Shown piece by piece: positions 16,028 through 24,213 of a stretch of 64,000 nt of DNA. The DNA is taken from the NCBI GenBank assembly GCA_035906055.1, contig JAMIFV010000028.1, positions 1 through 64,000 on the forward strand, read 5' to 3'. The position numbers and the translations under genes are program-made. The notes beneath the pieces were generated by a model. That model did not search any database, was not told where the DNA came from, and worked only from the letters and a program-made list of their open reading frames with translations. Numbering within the stretch: position 1 is the stretch's first letter; each line of letters starts with the position of its first letter. This DNA is from JAMIFV01 sp035906055. Lineage in GTDB: Bacteria; Pseudomonadota; Alphaproteobacteria; Rickettsiales; JABCZZ01.

Positions 16028-17179
16028 ATGAAGAGCAGTGTTATCCATCCCGTGGAACAGGGGCCATGGGGCAGGAAGGGCGGGTCTGGCCCGTCCGGTG
16101 GTAACGGTGGCGGCGGTGGATGGAATCCCAATAACGGCCGTGGCAGAGGCCCGGGCAATAGCGGCGATTTTGAAGACCTGCTGCGCGATATGAAGCGCTA
16201 TCTGCAAACGTTCTTCGGACAGGATGGCGGCCATCGTAACATCGTGTTCGTGTTCGGGGTGTTCTTCCTGCTGTGGCTGGCTTCGGGTTTTTACACCGTG
16301 CAGCCCGGCGAGCAGGGCGTGGTGCAGCGTTTCGGCAAATTCAACCGCCTGGCAACGTCCGGCCTTAATTACCGGTGGCCGGCACCGTTCGAAGCGGTGG
16401 ATATCGTAAATACGGAGATGGTGCGTATCGAATCACTCGGCAGCGAAAGCGCTCCGAGCAGCAAAATGACGTCCTCCGGCATTACTGTGAATTCTCAGGA
16501 AATACTGATGCTGACGGGTGATGAAAACATCATTGATCTCACTTTCAATGTGCAGTGGAATGTGCGCGACGCGCAGGATTTCGTGTTCAACATCCCCAAC
16601 CCGCAGCAGACGGTGAGCGCTGTTACGGAAAGCGCCATGCGCGAAGTGGTGGGCCGCACGCCCATCGGCGCGGCGCTGACCGGAGGCAAATCCAAGCTGC
16701 AGGAGGAAACGCAAAAGCTGACACAGGAAACGCTCGACCGTTACAAGAGCGGCATACAGGTGCTGCAGGTGAACCTTATCCGCGCCAGCTTCCCGCAGGC
16801 GGTGGTGGACGCCGCGCGTGACGTGCAGGCGGCGCGCGCCGATCAGGAACGTCTGCGCAACGAAGCGGACGCCTACAAGAACGACATCATTCCGCGTGCA
16901 CGCGGTCAGGCGCAGCGCATGATTCAGGATGCGGAAGGTTACAAGAGTGAAGTGGTCGCCCGGGCCGAAGGTGACGCGGCACGCTTTGTCTCCGTATACA
17001 CGCAGTACCGTCAGGCGGAAGACATTACCCGCAGGCGCATGTACCTTGAGACGATGGAAAAAGTACTCTCCGGCATGAACAAGATGGTGCTGGACAACAA
17101 GACCGGCACTACCCCGTATCTGCCGCTTCCGGCACTTGCGCCCGCTTCCAGAAACGATGATAAGAAAGAGGCAAAATGA
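16028..17179 (+). CDS. hflK: HflK, membrane protease modulator subunit
   Basis: 383 residues. The N-terminal 60 residues are rich in Gly, Pro and Asn, as in HflK proteins. A membrane helix follows (IVFVFGVFFLLWLASGFYTV, about 72-92), then the SPFH/band-7 domain with QPGEQGVVQRFGKF, GLNYRWPAPFEAVD, LTGDENIIDLTFNVQW and RADQERLRNEADAYKNDIIPRARG. HflK and HflC form a large inner-membrane ring around FtsH and limit its access to substrates. The stop overlaps the hflC start by 4 bases (ATGA), so translation is coupled. Confidence 0.95.
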   Translation: MKSSVIHPVEQGPWGRKGGSGPSGGNGGGGGWNPNNGRGRGPGNSGDFEDLLRDMKRYLQTFFGQDGGHRNIVFVFGVFFLLWLASGFYTVQPGEQGVVQRFGKFNRLATSGLNYRWPAPFEAVDIVNTEMVRIESLGSESAPSSKMTSSGITVNSQEILMLTGDENIIDLTFNVQWNVRDAQDFVFNIPNPQQTVSAVTESAMREVVGRTPIGAALTGGKSKLQEETQKLTQETLDRYKSGIQVLQVNLIRASFPQAVVDAARDVQAARADQERLRNEADAYKNDIIPRARGQAQRMIQDAEGYKSEVVARAEGDAARFVSVYTQYRQAEDITRRRMYLETMEKVLSGMNKMVLDNKTGTTPYLPLPALAPASRNDDKKEAK

Positions 17180-18192
17180 TACGCCGTAATCTTCCCGCTG
17201 TACTCGCCTTTGGTGCCGCGCTTGGTGTGTTCCTTACCTATAATTCCTGCTTCGTGGTGCGCCAGACGGAAACCGCGCTCGTCACCCAGTTCGGCAACCC
17301 GGTATCGGTGGAAGTGGAGCCCGGCCTCAAGTTCAAGCTGCCCTTCATCCAGGCGGTGGAATATTTCGACAAACGCCTGCTGGAATATTCCATGCCGCAG
17401 GAAGTGGAGATCAACTCGTCCGATGAAAAACGCATTCGCCTTGCTGCGTTCGTGCGCTGGCGTATCGTTGACCCGCTTGCGTTCGCACGCGCCACGCGCG
17501 CGGCAGGCATTGGCGGCAACCGCGTTTCCACTATGAACACGCAGATTGCGAGTTTGCTTAACTCCAGCCTCGGTCAGGCTATTGGCCGTGTGCCGATGAA
17601 CACGCTGCTTTCGCCCGAACGCAATAAAGTGATGCAGGAAATTCGTGGCCTGATGACCAAGCAGACGATGAATGTCCTGGATGCTCCTGCACCCAAGGAA
17701 GAGAGCAGGGACGTAAAGCCTGAAGAACAGAACAAGGAACAGGCCGCCCCCGCCACTGCCGAGAAAGACAAAGCCGAGCCTGCCAAAGGCGGTTACGGCA
17801 TTGAGATCGTGGATGTGCGTATCGTGAAAGCGGACCTGCCTACCGAAAACAGCAATGCGATCTTCCATCGCATGCAGACCGAGCGTGAACGCGAAGCCAA
17901 AGGCTTCCGCGCCGAAGGCGACGAAGAATCCCAGCGCATCAAGGCGAGCGCCGACCGCGAACGCACCGTCATCCTTGCGGAAGCCCAGAAGAAAGGTGAG
18001 ACCATCCGTGGCGAAGGCGATGCAACCGCCGCCAAAATCTTTGCCGATGCTTTTAGTAAAGATCCCGATTTCTTTGAATTTTACCGTACGCTTCAGGCTT
18101 ACCAGCGCACGCTGAGTTCAAAAGATACCACTATCGTCATTTCTCCCGATAGCTCGTTCATGAAACAATTCTCTCACCCCGAAAAACGCTAA
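17176..18192 (+). CDS. hflC: HflC, membrane protease modulator subunit, with charged insert
   Basis: 338 residues. Signal-anchor helix at 5-22, then band-7 domain with VRQTETALVTQFGNPV, PGLKFKLPFIQAVEYFDKRLLEY and MQTEREREAKGFRAEGDEESQRI. The order hflK-hflC-degP is common in Alphaproteobacteria. An insert of about 40 residues (near 172-205; Lys, Glu, Pro and Ala-rich, with KEESRDVKPEEQNKEQAAPA) splits the band-7 domain before the conserved GIEIVDVRIVKADLP. I see it as lineage-specific. Partner of HflK in the FtsH-regulating ring. Confidence 0.95.
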   Translation: MIRRNLPAVLAFGAALGVFLTYNSCFVVRQTETALVTQFGNPVSVEVEPGLKFKLPFIQAVEYFDKRLLEYSMPQEVEINSSDEKRIRLAAFVRWRIVDPLAFARATRAAGIGGNRVSTMNTQIASLLNSSLGQAIGRVPMNTLLSPERNKVMQEIRGLMTKQTMNVLDAPAPKEESRDVKPEEQNKEQAAPATAEKDKAEPAKGGYGIEIVDVRIVKADLPTENSNAIFHRMQTEREREAKGFRAEGDEESQRIKASADRERTVILAEAQKKGETIRGEGDATAAKIFADAFSKDPDFFEFYRTLQAYQRTLSSKDTTIVISPDSSFMKQFSHPEKR

Positions 18193-18215
18193 GGCCTTTC
18201 TCTGCTGCTGGCTGC

Positions 18216-18293
18216 AAACAGCGATTGTTTGTGCTCGCGCTACGCATGTACTACAACGTGCACGTGCGTTGCGGGTGTTGGAAATCGCTGTTT
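18216..18293. repeat. Intergenic long palindromic element A
   Basis: AAACAGCGATT (18216-18226) is the exact reverse complement of AATCGCTGTTT (18283-18293). The inner part carries CATGTACTACAACGTGCACG, with further self-complementary words. It lies between hflC and degP. A near-identical CATGTACTAC core lies inside element C at 22386-22539, so it belongs to a dispersed palindrome family. The rest of the 242-base gap holds no open frame. Confidence 0.65.
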
Positions 18294-18434
18294 TCGCTTC
18301 GCCGCAGCGGGATGATTAACGCAAGAACGCTTTTCAAAGAATGCAGCAAAACACCCTCTTGCTTTTTCTAACAGCAGGATTATATGGCAGCTAAGAGCAG
18401 TTGATATCGCAAGCATTCATACAAGGAGTTGTCC

Positions 18435-19910
18435 ATGAGATCGCTTAAGCATGCGTTGTTCGGTTTAATCCTTATCGTATCCTCCACATCGGCGCGCGCG
18501 GCGGAAATGCCTGCGAGCTTTGCTGACATGGTGGAGAAGCTCACCCCTTCGGTGGTGAATATTTCTTCCACGCAGAAAGTGAAGGGCGGCATTCCCGGCC
18601 TGCAACTGTTCGGCATGCCCGAAGGCGGCGAAAATATTCCGCCTGAACTGAAAGAGTTCTTCGACCAGTTCTCCAAGCAGCGCGGCGGCAAAGGCGCAAA
18701 GCCGATGGAACGCGAGACGCAGGCGCTGGGCTCAGGCTTCATCATTGATGAAAGCGGCTATGTGGTCACCAACAACCACGTGATCGCGGATGCGGAAGAG
18801 ATCACCGTAATCCTCAGCGACGACACCAAACTCAAGGCCAAGATCGTGGGCCGGGACAGCAAGACAGACCTTGCGCTGCTGAAGGTGGATTCCGACCGCA
18901 AGCTGCCCGCCGTGGCGCTGGGTGACTCCGACACGTCCCGCGTGGGGGACTGGGTGATTGCCATCGGCAACCCGTTCGGCCTTGGCGGCACGGTGACCGC
19001 AGGCATCATTTCTGCGCGCGCGCGCAATATCAATGCCGGTCCGTTCGATGATTTCATCCAGACGGATGCGGCCATCAACCGCGGCAATTCCGGTGGCCCG
19101 ATGTTCAACAGCAGGGGCGAAGTGATCGGTATCAACACCGCCATTTTCTCGCCCACCGGCGGCTCCATCGGCATCGGCTTTGCCGTGCCCATGGCGCTGG
19201 CCAAACCCATTATCGAGCAGCTGAAAACCTCCGGCAAGATCGAGCGCGGGCTTCTGGGCGTGAAGATCCAGCAGGTGAGTGAAGAAGTGGCCGACAGCGT
19301 TGGCCTCAAAAAACCGATGGGCGCACTCGTTATCGAAGTCACCAAGGACGGCCCGGCTGACAAGGCCGGTATCAAGGCCGGTGACATCGTCACCCAGTTT
19401 GACGGCAAAGACGTGAAGGAAATGCGTCATCTGCCGCGCATGGTGGCGGAAACCAAGGTCGGCAAGAAGTCCGAAGTGACGGTATGGCGCAGCGGCGCGG
19501 AGAAGAAATTCACCGTGGATATCGCCCGCATGAATGATGCCGACAAGGATCCGGACGACGCTGAGGGTAAGAATAAGCCTGCCGACAAGACCGGCAAGGT
19601 CGATTCGCTCGACGTGCTGTCGTTGTCGCTCGCCGCTATCACCCCCGAGTTGCGCACGCAGTATGACATCGGCAAGGATGTTAAAGGCGTGGTGGTGGTT
19701 GAGGTGAAGGACGGCAGCGCCGCCGAGAAGCGCGGCTTCCGGCAGGGCGATGTGATCGTGCAGGTTGGCGACGCCACCGTGGAAACCCCGCAGGCGGTTT
19801 CCGATGCCGTAGCCAATGCCAAAAAAGCAGGTCGCAAATTTGCCATGGTGCGCGTGCAGCGCGGTGAGAATGCCACGTTCGAAACTCTTCCGTTAGAAGA
19901 GAAGAAATAA
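18435..19910 (+). CDS. degP: Periplasmic serine protease DegP/HtrA (Do family)
   Basis: 491 residues. Signal peptide 1-22 (LKHALFGLILIVSSTSARA). Trypsin-like domain with the triad His in VVTNNHVIADAEE, Asp in DSKTDLALLKVD and Ser in INRGNSGGPMFNSRGEVIG. Two PDZ domains follow (about 255-345 and 385-480), each with a carboxylate-binding loop (GLLGVKIQQ in the first). It degrades or refolds misfolded envelope proteins. AAGGAG at 18423-18428 sets the ATG at 18435. It lies 242 bases after hflC, separated by palindromic element A, so it may have its own promoter. Confidence 0.95.
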   Translation: MRSLKHALFGLILIVSSTSARAAEMPASFADMVEKLTPSVVNISSTQKVKGGIPGLQLFGMPEGGENIPPELKEFFDQFSKQRGGKGAKPMERETQALGSGFIIDESGYVVTNNHVIADAEEITVILSDDTKLKAKIVGRDSKTDLALLKVDSDRKLPAVALGDSDTSRVGDWVIAIGNPFGLGGTVTAGIISARARNINAGPFDDFIQTDAAINRGNSGGPMFNSRGEVIGINTAIFSPTGGSIGIGFAVPMALAKPIIEQLKTSGKIERGLLGVKIQQVSEEVADSVGLKKPMGALVIEVTKDGPADKAGIKAGDIVTQFDGKDVKEMRHLPRMVAETKVGKKSEVTVWRSGAEKKFTVDIARMNDADKDPDDAEGKNKPADKTGKVDSLDVLSLSLAAITPELRTQYDIGKDVKGVVVVEVKDGSAAEKRGFRQGDVIVQVGDATVETPQAVSDAVANAKKAGRKFAMVRVQRGENATFETLPLEEKK

Positions 19911-19916
19911 ATTCTA

Positions 19917-20020
19917 CTAGGCTGGGCAAACGCTTTGGTTTCTGCGCTTCCGCTGCTCACGTATTTAAACATACGCTGCGCTGCGGTTATCGAAACCTTT
20001 GCTTGTTGCCAGCAGCCTAG
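19917..20020. repeat. Intergenic long palindromic element B
   Basis: CTAGGCTG at 19917-19924 pairs with CAGCCTAG at 20013-20020, and GGTTTC near 19937 with GAAACC at 19992-19997. The centre contains CGTATTTAAACATACG. Together the 104 bases fold into one long imperfect hairpin between the convergent degP and serB genes. It has the same architecture as elements A and C (long outer arms, ACGTA/ATGTA-type centre). Confidence 0.65.
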
Positions 20021-20098
20021 CGAATTTGTGAAGTTGCTATTAAATGCGTCATTCCCTGAATTTGCGTAGCGAATTCTAGGCTCAGGCCTCATACATTC

Positions 20099-20270
20099 CC
20101 CTCTCCTGCAAAGCGGGAGAGGGTTGCGCAGGCTTTGCTGCGCAGCAGCTTAGCCGAAGCTGGGTGAGGGTGAATGTAAATGCCCCCTCACCTCGGTTTG
20201 CCTAAGGGCTTAGCTAAAACAGCTAAACCCAAGGCAAACGCGTCCTCTCCCTCAAAGGGAGAGGAAAAGA
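20099..20270. repeat. Cluster of intergenic hairpins between degP and serB
   Basis: Three or four stem-loops follow one another: CCCTCTCC...GGGAGAGGG near 20099-20126, GGGTGAGGG...CCCCTCACC near 20161-20197, GGTTTGCCTAAGGG...CCCAAGGCAAAC near 20199-20240, and CCTCTCCC...GGGAGAGG near 20245-20265. There is no T-rich tail to mark a single terminator. This is the usual look of dispersed intergenic repeat mosaics. The gap 19911-20327 has no supported gene. Confidence 0.55.
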
Positions 20271-20327
20271 AAGAATGGGTTAATGAGTTCTGAGCCTGAA
20301 GCTAATGCGATTCAGGCCATGACGAGA

Positions 20328-21230
20328 TTACTCAGAAACGAACTCTTCGCGCGTGTAACCCTGCGCGAAGAGAAGGGCAGAAAGGTCGCAGTGGTTGATG
20401 CGTGCACGGGCGCTCTGCTGCACCACGGGCTTGGCATGATAGGCAACGCCGAGGCCAGCGCCAAGCAGCATAGGCAGGTCGTTGGCACCGTCGCCTGCGG
20501 CCAGCGAGTCGTCGAGGCTCAGCTCGCGCGACGAGGTCACCTGCAACAGGCTCTGTAGTTTGGAGTTACGGTCGAGGATAGGCGGTATCACCTTGCCGGT
20601 GAGCTTTCCGTCCGCTATTTCCAGCCGGTTGGAATGGTCTTCCTGAAAGCCAAGCTCCTCGCGCACGCGCGAGGTGAAGAAATCGAATCCGCCGGAAACC
20701 AGCACCGTGTAAGCGCCGTTGGCGCGCATCGTGGCCACCAGTTCGCGCGCACCCGGCATAAACCGCACACGCTCGCTATAAACCGTCTGTAGCGTCTTTT
20801 CTTCCAGCCCTGCCAGCAGCCCCACGCGCTCGGTGAGGGCCTGTGCGAAATCGAGCTCGCCGCGCATGGCGCGTTCGGTGATGTCTGCCACTTGCGGTTT
20901 GACCCCGGCAAAGTCAGCAATTTCGTCGATGCATTCAATGGTGATGATGGTGGAGTCCATGTCGCTGATGAACAGGCGCTTCTGGCGGTTCTCGCTGGAC
21001 TGCACGATGGCGTCCACCGGCAGGCCCTGCAAACGTTCCTGCACGGCTTTGTCCGCTTCGTCCACCGGCAGCATGGTGAAGATGACATCGCATGCTTCAC
21101 CGGCGGAAAGCCAGCGTTTGTCAAATACATGCCCGCCTTTGTCGGCAAGCGCGCCGGTCGCGGCGACAATATATTCTTCGGTCAGCTTTTCCTTGTCACG
21201 CGGGGCGATAAGCGTCAAAACATGTTTCAT
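20328..21230 (-). CDS. serB: Phosphoserine phosphatase
   Basis: 300 residues, typical SerB with an N-terminal regulatory extension. Catalytic HAD motif I is FISDMDSTIITIECIDEIAD near residue 88, with the nucleophile in DMDST. Motif II is VLVSGGFDFF and motif III/IV is LAAGDGANDLPMLLGAGLGVAYHAKP. It removes phosphate from phosphoserine in the last step of serine synthesis. The start MKHVLTLIAP was chosen; its ATG shares two bases with the miaA ATG on the other strand, so there is no intergenic space between these divergent genes. Confidence 0.94.
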   Translation of the reverse strand: MKHVLTLIAPRDKEKLTEEYIVAATGALADKGGHVFDKRWLSAGEACDVIFTMLPVDEADKAVQERLQGLPVDAIVQSSENRQKRLFISDMDSTIITIECIDEIADFAGVKPQVADITERAMRGELDFAQALTERVGLLAGLEEKTLQTVYSERVRFMPGARELVATMRANGAYTVLVSGGFDFFTSRVREELGFQEDHSNRLEIADGKLTGKVIPPILDRNSKLQSLLQVTSSRELSLDDSLAAGDGANDLPMLLGAGLGVAYHAKPVVQQSARARINHCDLSALLFAQGYTREEFVSE

Positions 21231-22068
21231 GCAGCATCGTATCCATATTGTGTGCGGGCCGACCGCAAGCGGCAAGTCGGCGCGTGCGCTAGCCATAGCG
21301 CAAGAGCGGGGCGGTGTCATCATCAATGCGGACGCCATGCAGGTCTATGCGCAACTGCGCGTGCTTACCGCGCGGCCTTCGGTGGAAGATGAGGCCGCCG
21401 CACCGCATATGCTCTACGGCATGCTGCCTGCGGGTGAAGCCTGTTCTGCGGCGCGCTGGCTTTCTTTGGCGGCGGAAGCGATCAGGGAAACATGGGCGCA
21501 GGGCAGGTTACCTGTGGTGACGGGGGGCACGGGGCTTTACCTGAAAGCCTTGCAGGAGGGGCTTTCCCCCATCCCCGGCGTGGGAGCGGAGATACGTGCG
21601 CAAGCGACGCGGCTTTATAAAGAGCAGGGTGCGGGTGCCTTGCAGGAGCGCGATCCCGCTATGGCCAAACGCCTGAAGGATGGCGACTCGCAGCGCCATA
21701 CGCGCGCGCTGGAAGTGTGGCTGGCGACGGGAAAATCGCTCAGCTACTGGCAGCGCAAACCACGCGAAGCTATATTCCCCGATGCGGAGTTCTCGACAGA
21801 GGTTGTCATGCAGGAACGCGCGCAACTATACCGCCGCTGCGATGCGCGTTTCCTCCTTATGCTGGAGCAGGGGGCGCTGGATGAAGTGAAGGCGCTTAAG
21901 GCTTTGAATCTGCATACAGATCTTCCTGCCATGCGCGCCGTGGGTGTGCCGGAACTGATAACGTATCTGGACGGCGGGGTGAGCCTCGCAGAGGCAACTG
22001 CCAGAGCCCAGCAGGCGACCCGCAACTACGCCAAACGCCAGCTAACCTGGTTCAGGAACCAGCTATAA
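21229..22068 (+). CDS. miaA: tRNA dimethylallyltransferase
   Basis: 279 residues, slightly short for MiaA (about 300). P-loop HIVCGPTASGKSARALAIA at the N-terminus, the catalytic-region Asp in GGVIINADAMQVYAQLRVLTARPS, and LPVVTGGTGLYLKALQEGL for substrate binding. C-terminal NYAKRQLTWFRNQ is diagnostic. It adds dimethylallyl to A37 of tRNAs reading U-starting codons, the first step to ms2i6A. Its ATG at 21229-21231 overlaps the serB start codon, so its promoter must lie inside serB unless it starts elsewhere. Confidence 0.94.
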   Translation: MQHRIHIVCGPTASGKSARALAIAQERGGVIINADAMQVYAQLRVLTARPSVEDEAAAPHMLYGMLPAGEACSAARWLSLAAEAIRETWAQGRLPVVTGGTGLYLKALQEGLSPIPGVGAEIRAQATRLYKEQGAGALQERDPAMAKRLKDGDSQRHTRALEVWLATGKSLSYWQRKPREAIFPDAEFSTEVVMQERAQLYRRCDARFLLMLEQGALDEVKALKALNLHTDLPAMRAVGVPELITYLDGGVSLAEATARAQQATRNYAKRQLTWFRNQL

Positions 22069-22220
22069 CTGGAAACCTGATTATCAATATATAACAATGT
22101 ATTGATGCAATATTCTGCAACATATTCTTTTATGCATGGCCGGGGCTTCCGATCCGGCGCTGGTTGGCTGGCCGTAAAAAAACAATAATGCGCTTGTTAC
22201 ACACCAGCCAGAGAGGATTT

Positions 22221-22382
22221 ATGCTGACAAAACGCGCTAAAAAACTAATGCTGCTTGCGGCCATGAGCATGTCTGTGAGCGCATGCGCGGATACTTCATC
22301 GTTCGACAGGTCGCTCAGCGCCATGAGCGGTTCCGCATCCGGAAACTACACGCGCACTATATTCTCGACGCATAATTTCTAA
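22221..22382 (+). CDS. Small lipoprotein-like hypothetical protein
   Basis: 53 residues. GAGAGGA lies 5-6 bases before the ATG. Lys/Arg start (LTKRAKKLMLLAAMS) followed by a hydrophobic core and a Cys at residue 21 in SVSAC, a lipobox-like site. The mature part would be only about 33 residues, Ser- and Asp-rich, with no recognised domain. A longer in-frame start at 22164 lacks a ribosome site. Palindromic element C begins 4 bases after its stop. Possibly a secretion remnant or a true small lipoprotein. Confidence 0.55.
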   Translation: MLTKRAKKLMLLAAMSMSVSACADTSSFDRSLSAMSGSASGNYTRTIFSTHNF

Positions 22383-22385
22383 TAC

Positions 22386-22539
22386 TTAGAGCACCTTCCA
22401 TTTAATCGTTCGCGTTCCCCGGCCTTCGCCGGGGCTAAAGGTTCACATCCATCGGTCTCAGTGTGCTCATGTACTACGAGTACACTCCGCGCACCTCGCC
22501 TCGGCTGCCTAGCGAACAATTAAAGCGAAAATGCTCTAA
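22386..22539. repeat. Intergenic long palindromic element C
   Basis: Outer arms TTAGAGCA (22386-22393) and TGCTCTAA (22532-22539), next arms TTTAATCGTTCGC (22401-22413) and GCGAACAATTAAA (22512-22524) with one mismatch, an inner hairpin CCCCGGC...GCCGGGG at 22417-22434, and a centre with GCTCATGTACTACGAGTACA. The element fills the gap between the lipoprotein-like gene and tetR exactly. It shares CATGTACTAC with element A at 18250. Confidence 0.7.
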
Positions 22540-23124
22540 TCACACGGAAGACAGCAGGGCCTTTACAGCCGTTTCCGTCAGTTTCTCCACCGAGTCCGCC
22601 CCTACCACCTCCAGCTTTCCGGTGAGCGACAGTATCGCGATGCCGTGGATGCCCGCCCACAGCGCTTTGGCAAGATGCCCCGCCTTGCGGTTAGGCACGC
22701 CGCTTTGCACCAGCGCCTCTTCCACCAGCGCGAACATGCGCTGCAATCTTGGTTTATACCACTCAGGCACCGGCACGCCGTCCGGTAGCTGATGTTCAAA
22801 CAGGGCAAGGAACCGGTTACGGTGCGATGTGCTGAAATTCACATACTCGCGCACGAGGCAGCGCACAGGATCACCTTTTTTGTTCTGCGCCAGTTTCTCA
22901 CTCAGGATCGCATGCCAGTTATCCAGCGTGCGGGCGTTGATATGCATGATGTAGAGGTCTAGGCTGTCGAACAGGTGATAGAGCGTGCCGACCGTATAGC
23001 CCATCCTGGTGGCCACGCCGCGCGCGCTGAGCCTGGCAAACCCCATTTCGTCGATAATGGCGATGCCGGAGGTTAGGGCAAGTTCTTTAAGTTCTTCAGG
23101 GGTATGATCGTATCTTCTGGCCAT
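22540..23124 (-). CDS. TetR-family transcriptional regulator
   Basis: 194 residues. The N-terminal helix-turn-helix domain spans 10-56: LKELALTSGIAIIDEMGFARLSARGVATRMGY with the recognition helix VGTLYHLFDSLDLYIMHIN, the classic TetR pattern. The C-terminal ligand domain ends in a TetR_C-type block (WYKPRLQRMFALVEEAL, LAKALWAGIHGIAILSLTGKL), similar to the WHG subgroup. The ligand and target genes are unknown; no efflux pump is adjacent. Upstream (23125 on) lies a repeat-rich gap where its operator may lie. Confidence 0.85.
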   Translation of the reverse strand: MARRYDHTPEELKELALTSGIAIIDEMGFARLSARGVATRMGYTVGTLYHLFDSLDLYIMHINARTLDNWHAILSEKLAQNKKGDPVRCLVREYVNFSTSHRNRFLALFEHQLPDGVPVPEWYKPRLQRMFALVEEALVQSGVPNRKAGHLAKALWAGIHGIAILSLTGKLEVVGADSVEKLTETAVKALLSSV

Positions 23125-23520
23125 AAAGCTATTTTACTTTCTTCCTAGTTGAATCCCTCCGGGTACATTCCCCGCCGCCTGCGGCGTGGAGGAGCCGAAG
23201 GCGACGACCCCTTTAGAGGGGGTAAGCGTTAGCGAAGGGGGATGTCTTCATCCCCCTTACAAATACCCCGCTGCTTGCGGCGGGGTTGTTTATTCTCCCG
23301 CCCCATAGTGTGACTCGTCATGCTGTGGCTTGGCCACAGCATCCATCAGGCCACAGGCACGTTGCAAGATGTATCCTACGTGTTTGCGTAGGATGACAAG
23401 CTACTCAATACCAAGCTGTGCAGCTAGTGGTATTCCATCAATTAAACAATGTATAATTGTAATTGCGCATTGTTAAATTAAATGATACTATGTCTGGAAT
23501 CAATGTGAATTGTTGGGGCT
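23125..23520. other. 396-base gap with several stem-loop repeats
   Basis: No supported gene. Hairpin words include CCCCGC...GCGGGG near 23267-23286, ATGCTGTGG...CCACAGCAT near 23320-23342, and ATCCTACG...CGTAGGAT near 23372-23394. These look like dispersed intergenic repeats. The right end is AT-rich, with an inverted pair AACAATG (23445-23451) and CATTGTT (23468-23474) about 50 bases before dgkA, which could be an operator or a weak stem. Confidence 0.5.
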
Positions 23521-23892
23521 ATGGCTATGAATAAGACAACAGGTATTGCGCGTGTCGTGAAGGCGCTGGATAATTCCTGCGAGGGCCTGCGCGACGCGGT
23601 TTCCACCGAGGCCGCCTTCCGGCAGGAGATATTGCTGGTTGGCGCGGGTATCGCTGTGTCCTTTCTGTTCAGCGTTTCGCCCGTGGCGCATGCATTGCTC
23701 ATCGCTAGCCTCATGCTGGTGCTGGTGGTCGAGATGGTTAATACCGCGATCGAGTCCGCTATCGACCGCATTTCCGGCGAACGCCACCCGCTTTCCCGTC
23801 GTGCCAAAGACGCGGGCAGCGCTGCTGTGCTGCTGGCGCTACTGAATGCGGCATGCGTATGGATCATTATTGTTGGAGGGACGAATGGCTAA
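23521..23892 (+). CDS. dgkA: Diacylglycerol kinase (prokaryotic DgkA type)
   Basis: 123 residues, the normal size. Three membrane helices (about 38-55, 60-78 and 100-118), with the conserved catalytic block SLMLVLVVEMVNTAIESAIDRISGE, the E-x3-N-x2-I-E signature. It phosphorylates diacylglycerol to phosphatidic acid in the inner membrane, recycling lipid from envelope polymer synthesis. A second ATG at 23527 could be the true start. Its stop lies inside the start of the next gene (ATGGCTAA), so the two are coupled. Confidence 0.92.
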   Translation: MAMNKTTGIARVVKALDNSCEGLRDAVSTEAAFRQEILLVGAGIAVSFLFSVSPVAHALLIASLMLVLVVEMVNTAIESAIDRISGERHPLSRRAKDAGSAAVLLALLNAACVWIIIVGGTNG

Positions 23893-24202
23893 AGGTCAGA
23901 TGGTCCCATGCCAGCTTCAGGTTGGAGATATTGTTTATATATTCATGGGCACCGCTGTATTTCGTAAAATCGCAAGGGATACAGGTAGCTGGACGAATCA
24001 TGTGGGTGTTGTAATTGATACGTCAGGCAGTGAGCCGATGGCCGCAGAAAGTAAGTTTCCCTTTTCCACACTTACGCTTCTGTCCAAGCTTCTCTTCTGG
24101 CACGCATGGTATTTAGGCAGAATACCTTGGAAATTGGAAGCCATCACTCCTGAAAGCCTGCGTAAAGACCAATCGACCTTCTCGCTGATACAAGAAAAAT
24201 AG
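23885..24202 (+). CDS. Internally deleted YiiX-like paralogue lacking the catalytic cysteine
   Basis: 105 residues. Residues 11-72 align with residues 20-80 of the next gene's product (VGDIVYIFMGTAVFRKIARD, NHVGVVIDTSGSEP, AESKFPFST). Residues 73-105 align with that protein's C-terminus (WHAWYLGRIPWKLEAITP against WKFWYFGMIPWDRETVTP). About 95 middle residues, including the QFCSRFVYE cysteine block, are missing without loss of frame. I infer a tandem duplicate that lost its core, probably not catalytic. It overlaps dgkA by 8 bases and lacks the signal peptide of its neighbour. Confidence 0.65.
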   Translation: MAKGQMVPCQLQVGDIVYIFMGTAVFRKIARDTGSWTNHVGVVIDTSGSEPMAAESKFPFSTLTLLSKLLFWHAWYLGRIPWKLEAITPESLRKDQSTFSLIQEK

Positions 24203-24213
24203 GATGAAACCTG

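Noticed and set aside
20283..20558. 91-codon plus-strand frame at the end of serB
   Set aside because: Lies almost wholly antisense to the SerB catalytic region; no motif.
22463..22792. 109-codon plus-strand frame across palindromic element C and the tetR end
   Set aside because: Coding would depend on repeat sequence and antisense tetR; the TetR frame is well supported.
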